Source: Chrysochromulina parva (Eukaryota > Haptophyta > Prymnesiales > Chrysochromulinaceae). Taken from it: a stretch of 21,649 nucleotides of DNA. Numbering within the stretch: position 1 is the stretch's first letter; the number at the start of each line of letters is the position of its first letter. The notes under the pieces were generated by a model. It did not search any database, was not told the origin of the DNA, and worked only from the letters and a program-made list of their open reading frames with translations. Position numbers and translations under genes: made by a program. Location of the stretch: NCBI GenBank assembly GCA_002887195.1, contig PJAB01000723.1, positions 1-21,649 of the forward strand, written 5' to 3'. Below, piece by piece: positions 1-7,855 of this stretch.

Positions 1-81
1 GGGCTTCTCGTAGGGGGGTGCCAAACGAACCGCCCTCTGCCAAGGGGGAGTTCGCTAGCCGCCCGATGGTCGCCCGCCTCG

Positions 82-120
82 TTAGGTACGGTCCGGTGAG
101 ACAAAAGAAAAACTTTTCTA
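82..120 (+). repeat. 39-bp dispersed repeat, copy A
   Basis: This segment contains the core ccggtgagacaaaag followed by an A-rich stretch and aacttttcta. It matches the reverse complement of 18745-18783 at 35 of 39 positions by hand alignment. It lies in the putative promoter region of the first gene. It belongs to no coding region I can see. Confidence 0.7.
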
Positions 121-128
121 CTACGTTT

Positions 129-140
129 AGCATATAAACC
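129..140 (+). promoter_or_regulatory. TATA-like element upstream of the first gene
   Basis: The stretch reads agcatataaacc, a reasonable TATA box, about 100 bp before the ATG at 234. It is the only such AT-rich hexamer in an otherwise GC-rich leader. A short direct repeat, gctcttaa, occurs twice at about 205-221, between it and the ATG. Promoter function is inferred from position and base composition only. Confidence 0.3.
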
Positions 141-233
141 GTGAAGCCTGAAGGCCCACCATAAAGGTGTAGCCTCAATGTGAGGGGTTGATGAGGGGAG
201 GGAGCTCTTAACGCTCTTAAGCTACGCAACGCC

Positions 234-2495
234 ATGGTTATAATGTTCACAGCCAATGTTCACACTATTCCGAAATCGAACGGCTCCTTCGAAGTCTTCC
301 TATGTGAACTGTCTCTCTCCAGCCACTGCGGGTCCTTCCAATCACGTGCAATGTACACCACACTGCAAAAGAATAAAGAAACGGCGAGCGCAGAGTGGAA
401 CGGCGTGTTCGGCGAGGCGCTCTCCAGCCCTGGCACGCGCCGGCGCAACAAGAAGCTATTGAGCAGAACGCCGAATGGAGAACACATGACCAATGCAGCC
501 GCTGCTTGGCTCTCGCGGCACCAGAACAAGGCACAAGGAAAGCTCGAGCGTAAGGTTGCATCGCGGCTCGCAACGCGACAGCCCAAGGCCGCGGACGCTG
601 GGCCGAGCAGCATTGTTCCCATCACACTGCGCAGCTGGCCTGGACGGATGCCGTCACAGGCCACGCGCGGCCGGGAGCCGCAGGTGGTCGTCTTTGACAT
701 GGACGTGCTCGCGGAGCGGTACCGTGAGTCATTGTGGGGCACAGAGCTCATGACGAGCGCACGCCCTGGCCTCCTGGCGGCAGCCGCGCGACTGCGTGAA
801 CGCTTCCTGCTCTGTGTGCTGTGCCGCTCGCCGGTGCCTGAGGCGATCGAGCTGGTGCGCGCACTGTACGACAAGGGTCTGGGCTTCGACTACGCGTACG
901 CCCTGCCGCCCTCGAGCGGGCGCGCGCACGCCACGCCCGTGCTCGACGTTGAGGCGATGCGGCTGCTGCGCGAGGAGATAGGCATGACGGTGGCCTCGAT
1001 GGGCAGGCGAATGCTCGCCGTAATCTCGCTCGAGCTCGAGGACGCGGAGATCGAGGCGAGGCTGCCGCGCCCGATGCAAATGCCCGCGTGGCTCGGCGGC
1101 GCGGCACGGCACGGCACGGTGCGGCACGACACGGCTCGTGCATACGAGGCCACCGCCGCCGCCGCCGCCGCCGCCTCTTCGTCTTTGTCCTTGTCCTCTC
1201 GCGGAGGCAGACGCAAAAGCGGGATCGAGGTGCTGGTCAGCGCCGCGAGCCCGCGGCCGCATGTGCGCCTGCTGTTGCCCGGCGTAACCACCTTGCTGGT
1301 GCCGCACAGCCGGCTGCAGCCAGAGAACGCAACCATCGGCATGGCTCTCATAGCTGAGCTACTGTTCCAGGTGCATCGAGTCGCGCCGCATGATTGGGTT
1401 GCTGCACACGCCTCCCGCGATCCCGCCGCGGCCATCGGCGCGGGCGGCTGGGCCAGCGGCCTGCACCCCGGCCTCCACCCGGCGTCGCTCGTGGTCCCAG
1501 AGGCAGGCGCTCCTCTGCCTGACTTGGCAGGGCTCGCGAGGCTGGTGGTGCCGGCGGCAGAGCTCGCGCGTGTGGGCCTCGCGCCCAGCATGCAGCCGGC
1601 GCGGGCGGGGTTGCAACCCCTCTCCGGCCGGATGGGCTTCGGGCTGGCCAACAGCGATGGTGACATGGCCACCGGCGGCGAGGAGTGCGACGCGGAGGGG
1701 GCTGACTGTGGCGCGGCCGAGGGCGTGGTGACAGGAAGCTGTGGCGGCGGCAAACCGTCGACCGCCTCGTCGTCCACCAGCCTGAGCGACAGTGAGGGGG
1801 ACGAGCACGCGGGTGCGGATGCGGATGAGTACGACGACGCCATCCACGAGGATGCAGACGAGGTCGAGGACGAGAAGGACGCTCACGAGGACGCGAGGCG
1901 CAGCACGGCACAGGCACTCGCTTCCAGTGCGCTCAGCACGGCGCCCAACGCACGCCTCCTCGTGCTCTGCGTTGCGCGCCTCCGCGCCGCCGGTGCGGGC
2001 ATCCATTCTCTTCGGTCGGTCGCCGGCTCGCGCGGGAGCGGTGCTGCACCGCAGACGCCGCCGCGCCCGGGCCTGCACGCTCCCGAACTCTTCGAACACC
2101 CGGGCAACAGAGTTCGAAAGAGTTCGAAAGAGATCTTCGAACACCCGGGCACCAGAGCTCGAGAGAGTTCAAAAGAGTTGCCAGCCGCGACAGGTGCGAC
2201 TGCTGCACCCTCTGCTTCGTCGACGGGGCACGCCGTAGGGAGCCCCGTCCGCCTGTCGCCGCTTGGCCGGCCGATCTCCCGCGGCGCCGGTGCGGGGACC
2301 GGCACCGCGGCCTTCGAGGTCTTGCGGCCTCCCTCGCCGAGCGAATGCTGCGACCTGTCGGTGGCACCCTTTGAGCGGTGGGCCACCGAGGACGCGCCCA
2401 CTCCACCGTGTATCCCGTCGGCGCCAAAGATCCCGTGGGTCGACTGCGGCCGTGAGAAGCGTCGTCGCAAGAAACGCAACAAAGAGAAGCGTTAG
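234..2495 (+). CDS. Large low-complexity protein with a HAD-like FDMD motif, function unknown
   Basis: This is an uninterrupted 753-residue ORF starting at the ATG at 234. A second in-frame ATG at 486 (residue 85) is a plausible true start, because codon use before it is less GC-biased. Residues 150-160 read VVVFDMDVLA after a beta-strand-like run. That resembles the DxDx nucleophile motif of HAD/FCP1-type phosphatases, and it is followed by an RPGLL...FLLCVLCRS segment resembling the second HAD strand. The usual Thr after the second Asp is Leu, so catalytic activity is doubtful. Residues of about 300-320 are an Ala/Ser run. About 515-560 is strongly acidic (Asp/Glu rich). A 15-residue tandem duplication (LFEHPGNRVRKSSKE-like) lies at nucleotides 2088-2177. 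The C-terminus, KRRRKKRNKEKR, is a likely nuclear localisation signal. I infer a nuclear or nucleolar protein. The family is not recognised, and the HAD assignment is tentative. It converges on the REV7 gene downstream. Confidence 0.6.
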   Translation: MVIMFTANVHTIPKSNGSFEVFLCELSLSSHCGSFQSRAMYTTLQKNKETASAEWNGVFGEALSSPGTRRRNKKLLSRTPNGEHMTNAAAAWLSRHQNKAQGKLERKVASRLATRQPKAADAGPSSIVPITLRSWPGRMPSQATRGREPQVVVFDMDVLAERYRESLWGTELMTSARPGLLAAAARLRERFLLCVLCRSPVPEAIELVRALYDKGLGFDYAYALPPSSGRAHATPVLDVEAMRLLREEIGMTVASMGRRMLAVISLELEDAEIEARLPRPMQMPAWLGGAARHGTVRHDTARAYEATAAAAAAASSSLSLSSRGGRRKSGIEVLVSAASPRPHVRLLLPGVTTLLVPHSRLQPENATIGMALIAELLFQVHRVAPHDWVAAHASRDPAAAIGAGGWASGLHPGLHPASLVVPEAGAPLPDLAGLARLVVPAAELARVGLAPSMQPARAGLQPLSGRMGFGLANSDGDMATGGEECDAEGADCGAAEGVVTGSCGGGKPSTASSSTSLSDSEGDEHAGADADEYDDAIHEDADEVEDEKDAHEDARRSTAQALASSALSTAPNARLLVLCVARLRAAGAGIHSLRSVAGSRGSGAAPQTPPRPGLHAPELFEHPGNRVRKSSKEIFEHPGTRARESSKELPAATGATAAPSASSTGHAVGSPVRLSPLGRPISRGAGAGTGTAAFEVLRPPSPSECCDLSVAPFERWATEDAPTPPCIPSAPKIPWVDCGREKRRRKKRNKEKR
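2088..2177 (+). repeat. In-frame tandem duplication of 45 bp
   Basis: Two adjacent 45-bp units (2088-2132 and 2133-2177) each encode a 15-residue segment of pattern (L/I)FEHPG(N/T)R(V/A)R(K/E)SSKE. Inside the first unit a 10-bp block, agttcgaaag, is itself doubled at 2111-2130. The units differ at several positions, so the duplication is not brand new. It lies in the low-complexity C-terminal third of the first gene. Confidence 0.85.
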
Positions 2496-2978
2496 CCAAG
2501 ACTGTAGCAGCCAAGACTGAGGCAGAGGCTGCGAAGAGGCCGGCGCCGAGCGGCCGGCCTGGTCCACAGGCCGTCGTCAGGCCGTCGAGGCTGGGCGGTG
2601 GGCGCGCCACGCGCGGACCCGCGTCGTCGTCACCTCGTTTAACGTTACAACGTTAGATCCCTGTCGGTCGTCGTCCGGGTCGTGTTTCGCCATATCGACC
2701 GACCACGTAGCCCCCCCCCCCTCCCCCGCGCGCGCCTGGCTCGGGCCGGCGTGCGGCGCGGAACCGCCCCGCCCCACTTTTAAATCTCGTGATTATTCAG
2801 ATGTGAGATTACCTAACCTTGAAGGTTATGCATTATGATTTCGTGCGGTGTCGACGCAAGTCGACGCCACGATGACGGGCTCGGGGGTGCGGACCCGAGA
2901 GGCGAGACCAAGGCGAGGGTCCCCAGGGTACCTCAGAGTAGCCCGGACTCGGGGTCCGCCGGGACCCGTGCCCACAGC
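2496..2978. other. Convergent intergenic region, no gene seen
   Basis: These 483 bp lie between the stop of the plus-strand first gene and the stop of the minus-strand REV7 gene, so both 3' ends fall here. The region holds two copies of the self-complementary hexamer aacgtt (2641-2646 and 2649-2654). It also has an 11-base C run at 2711-2721, continued by t and five more C. An AT-rich patch lies at about 2776-2840, where REV7 transcripts may end. The short ORFs are not codon-like. Confidence 0.6.
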
Positions 2979-3674
2979 CTATCTTCCGCTGGCGCTCGTC
3001 ATCCGAGCCGCGATGCAGGACAAGCCGATGGTCAGGCCGTCAACATCGAGCGACTTGAATGGCACGACTACCGGTTCGGTGCCCACGGGCATCGATCCCA
3101 GCTCTTGGGGCACGCTGGCTTCGGCCCAGTCGTGCAGCAGCCTGAGGCACAGGGCGACATGAGCGCACGCAGCGTCACTCGCGGAGGCCAGCAAGGGTGC
3201 GTTTGAACGGGACGCTGCCGCGTACGGTTCGGGCAGCGGCAGTGGCGCATGCGTTGCATCTGTGTGGAGCTCTGCAGTGAAATCGAGTTCGGCGTCGTAT
3301 GGCAGTGGACCCAGCTGCGCATCGCATGTTAGCAGCTTGAGCAGGAAGCCGCGCAGCTGCTCGCGCAGCGCGTCGAGATCGACTGCGCGGCCGTCGTACC
3401 GCACGTCGAAGCGAAAGCGTTCGAATACGACACGCCCTGAACGGACTGCGATGACGAGCCGATCCGCCTCACCACGCTCAATGAGCTGCCGAGCGCCCTG
3501 CACGATCAGCGCGATGTACTCGTTCAGCTCAACGTGCCGTGAGCGGAAGACGGTTACGTCGAGATGGCGGCGGCGCTCGAAGGCCTCGCGTGGGTACACG
3601 CGGCGTGCCCAGAGCACGAGATGTACTGCGCAGGACAAAAAGCAGCAGAGCTCGTCGACGACGGCCGCCGACAT
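2979..3674 (-). CDS. MAD2L2: REV7/MAD2L2, HORMA-domain protein
   Basis: The 231-residue product starts at the ATG at 3674. The frame stays open further upstream only from a GTG, and the HORMA fold begins directly after this ATG. The N-terminus VVDELCCFLSCAVHLVLWAR followed by RVYP parallels the REV7 family pattern (DVLCEFLEVAVHLIL...VYP). HVELNEYI and the later FERFRFDV strand, LRGFLLKLLTCDAQL helix and PVGTEPVVVPFKSL segment follow family order. Family members are about 210 residues, so this is full length. REV7 is the accessory subunit of DNA polymerase zeta. It bridges REV3 and REV1 in translesion synthesis through a seat-belt HORMA fold and, in animals, also serves shieldin and APC/C regulation. 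It acts in the nucleus. No intron is needed. The gene is last of four minus-strand neighbours, 117 bp after the RWD-like gene. A TATA-like gatatatg lies about 75 bp before the start. Confidence 0.88.
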   Translation of the reverse strand: MSAAVVDELCCFLSCAVHLVLWARRVYPREAFERRRHLDVTVFRSRHVELNEYIALIVQGARQLIERGEADRLVIAVRSGRVVFERFRFDVRYDGRAVDLDALREQLRGFLLKLLTCDAQLGPLPYDAELDFTAELHTDATHAPLPLPEPYAAASRSNAPLLASASDAACAHVALCLRLLHDWAEASVPQELGSMPVGTEPVVVPFKSLDVDGLTIGLSCIAARMTSASGR

Positions 3675-3791
3675 GTCCACTTGTCGGCCGACGCCATCTC
3701 GAGGCTGTGAATTCACAAGGAAGTCGACAAAAAGGGAGAAGGCTTGACAACATATATCTTGAACGCACACAAGATAGTTTGCGATCAGGGC

Positions 3792-4754
3792 TCAGTGGAG
3801 AAGGCCATTCTTCTTGTTCGCCTTCTTGCCGGCGGCCTCCGCGTCAAACTTGTTTCGCTTTGATCCTTCCCTTCTCATCCGCTGGCCCTGCTTCTTCTGC
3901 TTCGCCTCCTCCTTCTCCTTTTTGGACAGCTGCTTCTTCTCGCCGCCGTCCGCCCCCTGCTCGCGTATCTCTTCGGCCTCTTTGCGTCGCTGCTCGCGAT
4001 ATTGCCGATCGGCCTCGGCCTCCGCCTTGAGCTTGATTCGCATTTGCCGCTCCTCTTCTTCCGCTAAGCCCATCTTCTTCACCTTCGAGTCGATATCGTC
4101 AACGCCATCGTCGTCAGAGTCGTCGGAGTCGTAGTCGGAGTCGTCGTCATCATCGTCCGGCTCAGGCTCGGGCGGTGGCGGCTCCTGGATGGCGTACCGC
4201 CGGATGGTCATCCCGTGCTCGTTGATCCCCATGTAGCAATCGACGTAGCGCGGGTCGAGCACGAGCAGGTCCGTGTAAGCGCTTTCGCACCAGCCGAGAA
4301 TCTTCTCCAGCATCCACCCTTTGGCGGCGCCGCGCGCGGCTAGCTCGGCGCGCCAGCGCTTGCACACGTGTTCCGCGGCCACATTGCACACGTGCGCCGG
4401 AATCTCTGCGGAGACCTCGACCCGAATGGGTGCCTTCTCCGCCCCGTCGTACGGCGCGAGAGTTTCGATCCACAGCCACACTGTTATCTCTTCGACGTCG
4501 TAGACCTCGGCGCTCGCAGGCTTCTGTACGGTGCGTGAGACAGCGATGGGCAGCGGCGCCTGCGGGCCATCTTTGGCCTTCTTCATCTTCACTGCGTCGC
4601 CCCACCGCGTCTTGACCGCGACGACCTCGGCTTGCAGCGCCTTCTTTGTCTCGTCTGACACCATGGGCGCAGCGGGTGGTCGCGACGGCGGCGTCGCCTC
4701 TTCAGAAGGAGGAGGAGGAGGAGGAGGAGGCTGCGGCGTGGTCGCGACGAACAT
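3792..4754 (-). CDS. RWD-like domain protein with acidic and Lys/Glu-rich coiled-coil tail
   Basis: The 320-residue product starts at the ATG at 4754, the first in-frame ATG after an upstream stop. An internal ATG at 4664 (MVSDETKK) is an alternative start that would drop a Pro-rich leader containing eight consecutive prolines. Residues of about 31-190 resemble an RWD fold. There is an initial helix ending in WGDAV, then an ITVWLWIETLAPYD strand, then APIRVEVSAEIP, a helix, and GWMLEKILGWCES. This fold call rests on pattern only. A stretch of Asp/Ser follows (about 198-215, containing six consecutive Asp). The tail is a highly charged helix rich in Glu, Lys and Arg, with a basic C-terminus (KKANKKNGLLH). 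RWD proteins usually mediate protein interactions, for example around GCN1/GCN2. No catalytic motif is visible. It sits between prefoldin 5 and REV7 on the same strand. Confidence 0.65.
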   Translation of the reverse strand: MFVATTPQPPPPPPPPSEEATPPSRPPAAPMVSDETKKALQAEVVAVKTRWGDAVKMKKAKDGPQAPLPIAVSRTVQKPASAEVYDVEEITVWLWIETLAPYDGAEKAPIRVEVSAEIPAHVCNVAAEHVCKRWRAELAARGAAKGWMLEKILGWCESAYTDLLVLDPRYVDCYMGINEHGMTIRRYAIQEPPPPEPEPDDDDDDSDYDSDDSDDDGVDDIDSKVKKMGLAEEEERQMRIKLKAEAEADRQYREQRRKEAEEIREQGADGGEKKQLSKKEKEEAKQKKQGQRMRREGSKRNKFDAEAAGKKANKKNGLLH

Positions 4755-5008
4755 TTTTTGCGGCGCTCGCCGAGAGCACGACCGTGCCGCCCGAGTTGAT
4801 CTTCAGCCCGCCGCCGACCGCTGCTGCTCCTGTGAAACACACAACGCGCGCTTCGATGCGCGCTCGAGACGGCGTTTTCAAAAATCACGGTACAAGCGCT
4901 CCCGCTGCTGAGAGACAATTTAGTAGGTATGTCAGTGCCACACGCGCAGGCGACCCCACCTCAGTGCCACGGAGGGTCTTTGACTGTTCTCAGTCGCTCC
5001 CATCGTCA

Positions 5009-5570
5009 TCAGATGGCCGTGCCGCCTCCTGACGAGCCCGCCGCCATCGCTCCGCGCGCCTCGATCAACTTCCGGTTCATGACTTCGACCGTCTGCGAGA
5101 GGTTCTTGTGCTTGAACTGCGCCGCACTCTGCACATTCGCGGCCTGTTGTTCAATGAGAGCCATCTTGCGGTCGAGGAAGGCTGACGCTTGCTTCAGCGA
5201 CTTCTCGATGTAGTAGCCCGTGCCCACGTCGACCAGCACCGTATCAAGCGGCGCCGTCTCGCCTGGCACGTAGAGTGAGGTCGTAAGCGGCACGAGCATC
5301 GGCGTTCCCTCTGGAGTCTTACTCAGCTTCTCGAGCGCATTCTTCGAGTTGGTGAGCTTGTTCCGGGAAATCTGCAGCTGCTGGAGGGCGCCCTGGAGCC
5401 CTTGGAGCTCCTGTGAGGGGCAGGCCGTGCAGGCGATTAGAGGTTGGTCTGGCTGCTCAGGCGGGTGCTGCGTTCATGGTGGCTGTAAGCCGCACCTCCT
5501 CGATTGACTGCTTCAGCTGAGTGAGCTGCTCGAGGCTGAGCGCAAACAGGCTCATGCCGTTATCGCCCAT
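5009..5570 (-). CDS. PFDN5: Prefoldin subunit 5, two exons
   Basis: Exon 1 is 5496-5570 (25 codons from the ATG at 5570). Exon 2 is 5410-5009 (133 codons plus TGA). Together they give 158 residues, against about 154 in the human protein. Exon 1 supplies LSLEQLTQLKQSIEEE and exon 2 continues the coiled coil. The beta-hairpin region has the family signature MLVPLTTSLYVPG, then VLVDVGTGYYIEKS, and a second coiled coil follows. Prefoldin is a hexameric cytosolic co-chaperone that delivers nascent tubulin and actin to the CCT chaperonin. Subunit 5 is an alpha-type subunit. Splicing restores the reading frame exactly in phase 0. Using only the uninterrupted ORF would lose the N-terminal helix. The leader contains a 16-bp tandem repeat at 5593-5635. 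Confidence 0.93.
5411..5495 (-). other. Intron of the prefoldin 5 gene
   Basis: This is an 85-bp intron with donor GAG|GTGCGG (on the minus strand) and acceptor CCCCTCACAG|GAG. It is phase 0. Its boundaries are fixed by the prefoldin family alignment on both sides. Confidence 0.85.
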
Positions 5571-5933
5571 CGCCTCGGCCCGCGCTGGAGCTCGCGCTGG
5601 TTCTCTTTCGCGCTGGTTCTCTTTCGCGCTGGTTGTCGCAGAGGCAGGGCAGCGAGCCGAGTGTGAAAAGGCTGTGAACGACCTTCCAATCGGTAATGTG
5701 TCGGACTCTATCGCAAATTTCGTTAATATTCAAGTTTACAGCTTGATACAATGTAACAAGTCTATGGGCAATCGGGTTCGGGTATGCGGAATTCAATTCC
5801 CGCGATTTCGGCGATTCGGATTGCCCAGAAGTTAGGTACCCCAACGCGATCAAGATCGAAGATGCTTCAAGTCCGGACCGACGCGCTGGGTCCGCGACAA
5901 GGAGGAGAACCCAGCGCCGGAATAGAGAGGGGG
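5571..5933. other. Intergenic region between the cyclin and prefoldin 5 genes
   Basis: These 363 bp hold the 3' end of the cyclin gene and the promoter of prefoldin 5, both on the minus strand. Base composition between about 5690 and 5830 is clearly more AT-rich than the coding flanks. Apart from the 16-bp tandem repeat I see no further structure and no codon-like ORF. Confidence 0.6.
5593..5635. repeat. 16-bp tandem repeat in the prefoldin 5 leader
   Basis: The unit cgcgctggttctcttt occurs at 5593-5608 and 5609-5624, with a partial third copy (11 bases, last base divergent) to 5635. It lies 23 bp upstream of the prefoldin 5 start codon, so it is in the 5' leader or core promoter of that minus-strand gene. 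Confidence 0.85.
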
Positions 5934-7526
5934 TCAACAGTCATTCTCGACGGCTGCGAAGACGTTCCCGTCAGCACCCTCACGTGCGCGCTTGAGCCCT
6001 ACGGGCGCAAGCATGCCTGTGTCGTCGAACCGCTTGGCGGCAGCTGCGGGCTGGAAGGGGGGGACGGCCTTGGTGGCCTTTGCGTGAGCGGGCTCCGCGC
6101 GAAAATCCTTGGTGAAGATATCGGTCGGTGTCTCGGAGCGCTCCTCACAAGCGCCTGCCGAGGCAACGCTCTCGACCGGGGCGAACAACCGCTCGTCTGC
6201 GATCTCGACGGTGATTGCGCACGGCGAGTCGCGGCTGTCGCCAGGCTCCATCGGGTTGCCGTTGGCGGCGAGCGCGCGCGCGTCGGCAAGTCCCTGGAGC
6301 ACGTCCTCGGCCTCGCCCAGGGTGCTGAGCATCGTGGCCGTCGAGTCCGCACGACCCAGGGGTACAGGCGCCGCCGCGGGAGGCAAGGATGCGCACGTGC
6401 CCAGAAGCGGCAGACCGGGGAAGAGGTCGGTGAATTCGACGAGCTGGACGGGGCCCTCGGTGCCCGGCTCGATGGGCTGCGGGATCATCTTGGCCGCGTC
6501 GGGGAAGCACACATGGTAGTACTCGACCAGCTCGTTGGCGCAGTGCTTCAGGCTGTCCTCACAAGTGGCGCACGCGTCGGCCATCGCAGGCAGGAAGTAG
6601 TCGCAAGCGACGCTCTCGTTGGAGAACTTCCACGCGGCCAACATGGAGCCGCCGAGGATCTCGGCCTGCGTGTACCGCTTAAGCGAGTACCCTGCGAGCG
6701 CCAGCGGGGCCGGGCCCAATGGTCAGCGAAGAAGGCAGCGCGGTGGAATCACAGCCGGCGCTGGGTGCTCTCCCCTCATTCTGGAGGCAAGCGCGCGGTG
6801 GGGAGTGCTGGGCGTAGCGCTGGGCGCTGACGCGGGCGGCGCGGCACGCACCATAGACGGACAGGTCGATGAAGAACGTAATGCGCTCGTCAATCGCCAG
6901 TCCGAAGGGCGCGTCGGGCAAGCACGTTTTCAGGGGCTCGATGAGCGCGTGGGGCAGGATGACGTGCAGCTTCCACTCTAGCGCCTCGAGGATCACCATC
7001 TCCTGATGCATGAACTGCTCCACGCTGACCGCATGGTTGTGCACGATCGCGAGCTCCGAGAGGGGTGGCAGCTTGCGGTCAAAAAACTTGGCCGCGATGA
7101 GAAGACATGTTGAGGCTATCATCTGCATCTGTCGCTTGCTGATGGGGCCCTTGCGCAGCGCGATAAGGATGTAACGATCGAAATAGTTGCACGCGATGCC
7201 GCCCGTCTGCACCTGCAGTCCGAAATCATCGGCAAGCTGCGCACGTGGAGTTTCGGAGGGCTTAGCGAGCGACATGAGGGCGACCGAACAGCCGACGGGT
7301 TTCGTAGGGAGGGTTAAGGATAAGGGCCTTGCGATTGCGGACAACCGCTGCGGCTCACCTCGTTGATGTACTTGACCACTTTCTCGCGATAGGTCTCTGA
7401 GAAGTTGGGGCATTCCCTAGCAGGAATCAAGTATTGCCTACCCTGCTCGATGAGCGCCCTCAACCTCTCGCGTGCCCGCTCGGTATCCAGTTCCGGCCTG
7501 CTCAATCTCCTGCGTGCCTTCACCAT
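5934..7526 (-). CDS. Cyclin (D/A-like core), three exons
   Basis: Exon 1 is 7526-7359, exon 2 is 7236-6852 and exon 3 is 6691-5934, giving 436 residues. The start is the ATG at 7526. Longer versions begin only at a GTG. Exon 1 ends in YREKVVKYINE. Exon 2 carries the rest of the first cyclin fold: GGIACNYFDRYI, then IASTCLLIAAKFFDRKLPP, then ILEALEWKL and a helix ending FFIDLSVY. Exon 3 opens with the second cyclin fold (YSLKRYTQAEILGG, MLAAWKFS) up to YYHVCFP, at residues of about 185-255. The remaining 180 residues are low-complexity, acidic then basic, with KDFRAEP and GLKRAREGADG near the end. Cyclins bind and activate a CDK through the first fold. Here the Lys and Glu positions expected for CDK contact are plausible (VVKYINE, ...KFFD). 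The exact class (D, A or an algal cyclin group) cannot be decided by eye. Confidence 0.85.
6692..6851 (-). other. Second intron of the cyclin gene
   Basis: This is a 160-bp intron with donor TAT-G|GTGCGT and acceptor GCTCGCAG|GG-TAC. It is phase 1, so splicing creates the codon GGG (Gly) between the two cyclin folds. It is inferred from the cyclin family pattern and phase agreement. Confidence 0.8.
7237..7358 (-). other. First intron of the cyclin gene
   Basis: This is a 122-bp intron with donor AACGAG|GTGAGC and acceptor CGTGCGCAG|CTTGCC. It is phase 0 and joins YINE to LADDFG within the first cyclin box. Confidence 0.78.
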
Positions 7527-7855
7527 GCCGCAGCGAAGACGCTGTTCCCCGATGCGGTTCGCACGAAAGTTGATTCGTGGCGCGGTAAATCTGTCATCAA
7601 CCGCATTCACGTTCACGCTTCATAAACAGTCCGGCCACGTGGAAGAACGGTGCCACATAGTTGGGGGCACAGGCAGACCGAATGAGGGAAGGCGGCAGTC
7701 GTTGCAGTCGGTGCCTTGAGCGCGGCACGAGAACAGTCGAGAACCGCCGCCCGGCCGTCGTCGCAGAGATTGAGTTCGAGTAGTTACCACGCACTGTAAG
7801 TGTACGTGCACGTGTCGGTACCGAAGTCGGTAACCTTTAAAGGGAGTGACTGTGA
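7527..7855. promoter_or_regulatory. Divergent promoter region between the cyclin and an unknown gene
   Basis: These 329 bp separate two genes read outward from each other (cyclin on minus, unknown protein on plus), so both promoters must lie here. A palindromic decamer, cctttaaagg, sits at 7834-7843 just before the plus-strand ATG. A cgtgcacgtg-like patch lies at about 7805-7814. No canonical TATA box is clear. Co-regulation is possible but not shown by the sequence. Confidence 0.5.

Noticed and set aside
3675..3770. N-terminal extension of REV7
   Set aside because: It would start at a GTG. The residues do not match the family, while the ATG at 3674 fits the HORMA start.
4718..4870. Minus-strand open frame reading GGGLKINSGGTVVLSASAA with an acceptor-like site before it
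   Set aside because: It has no start codon, ends in poly-Ser out of the frame of the RWD-like gene, and no donor exon could be found.
6109..6830. Plus-strand ORFs opposite cyclin exon 3
   Set aside because: They are shadow frames of a coding exon. The splice phases and cyclin fold support the minus strand.
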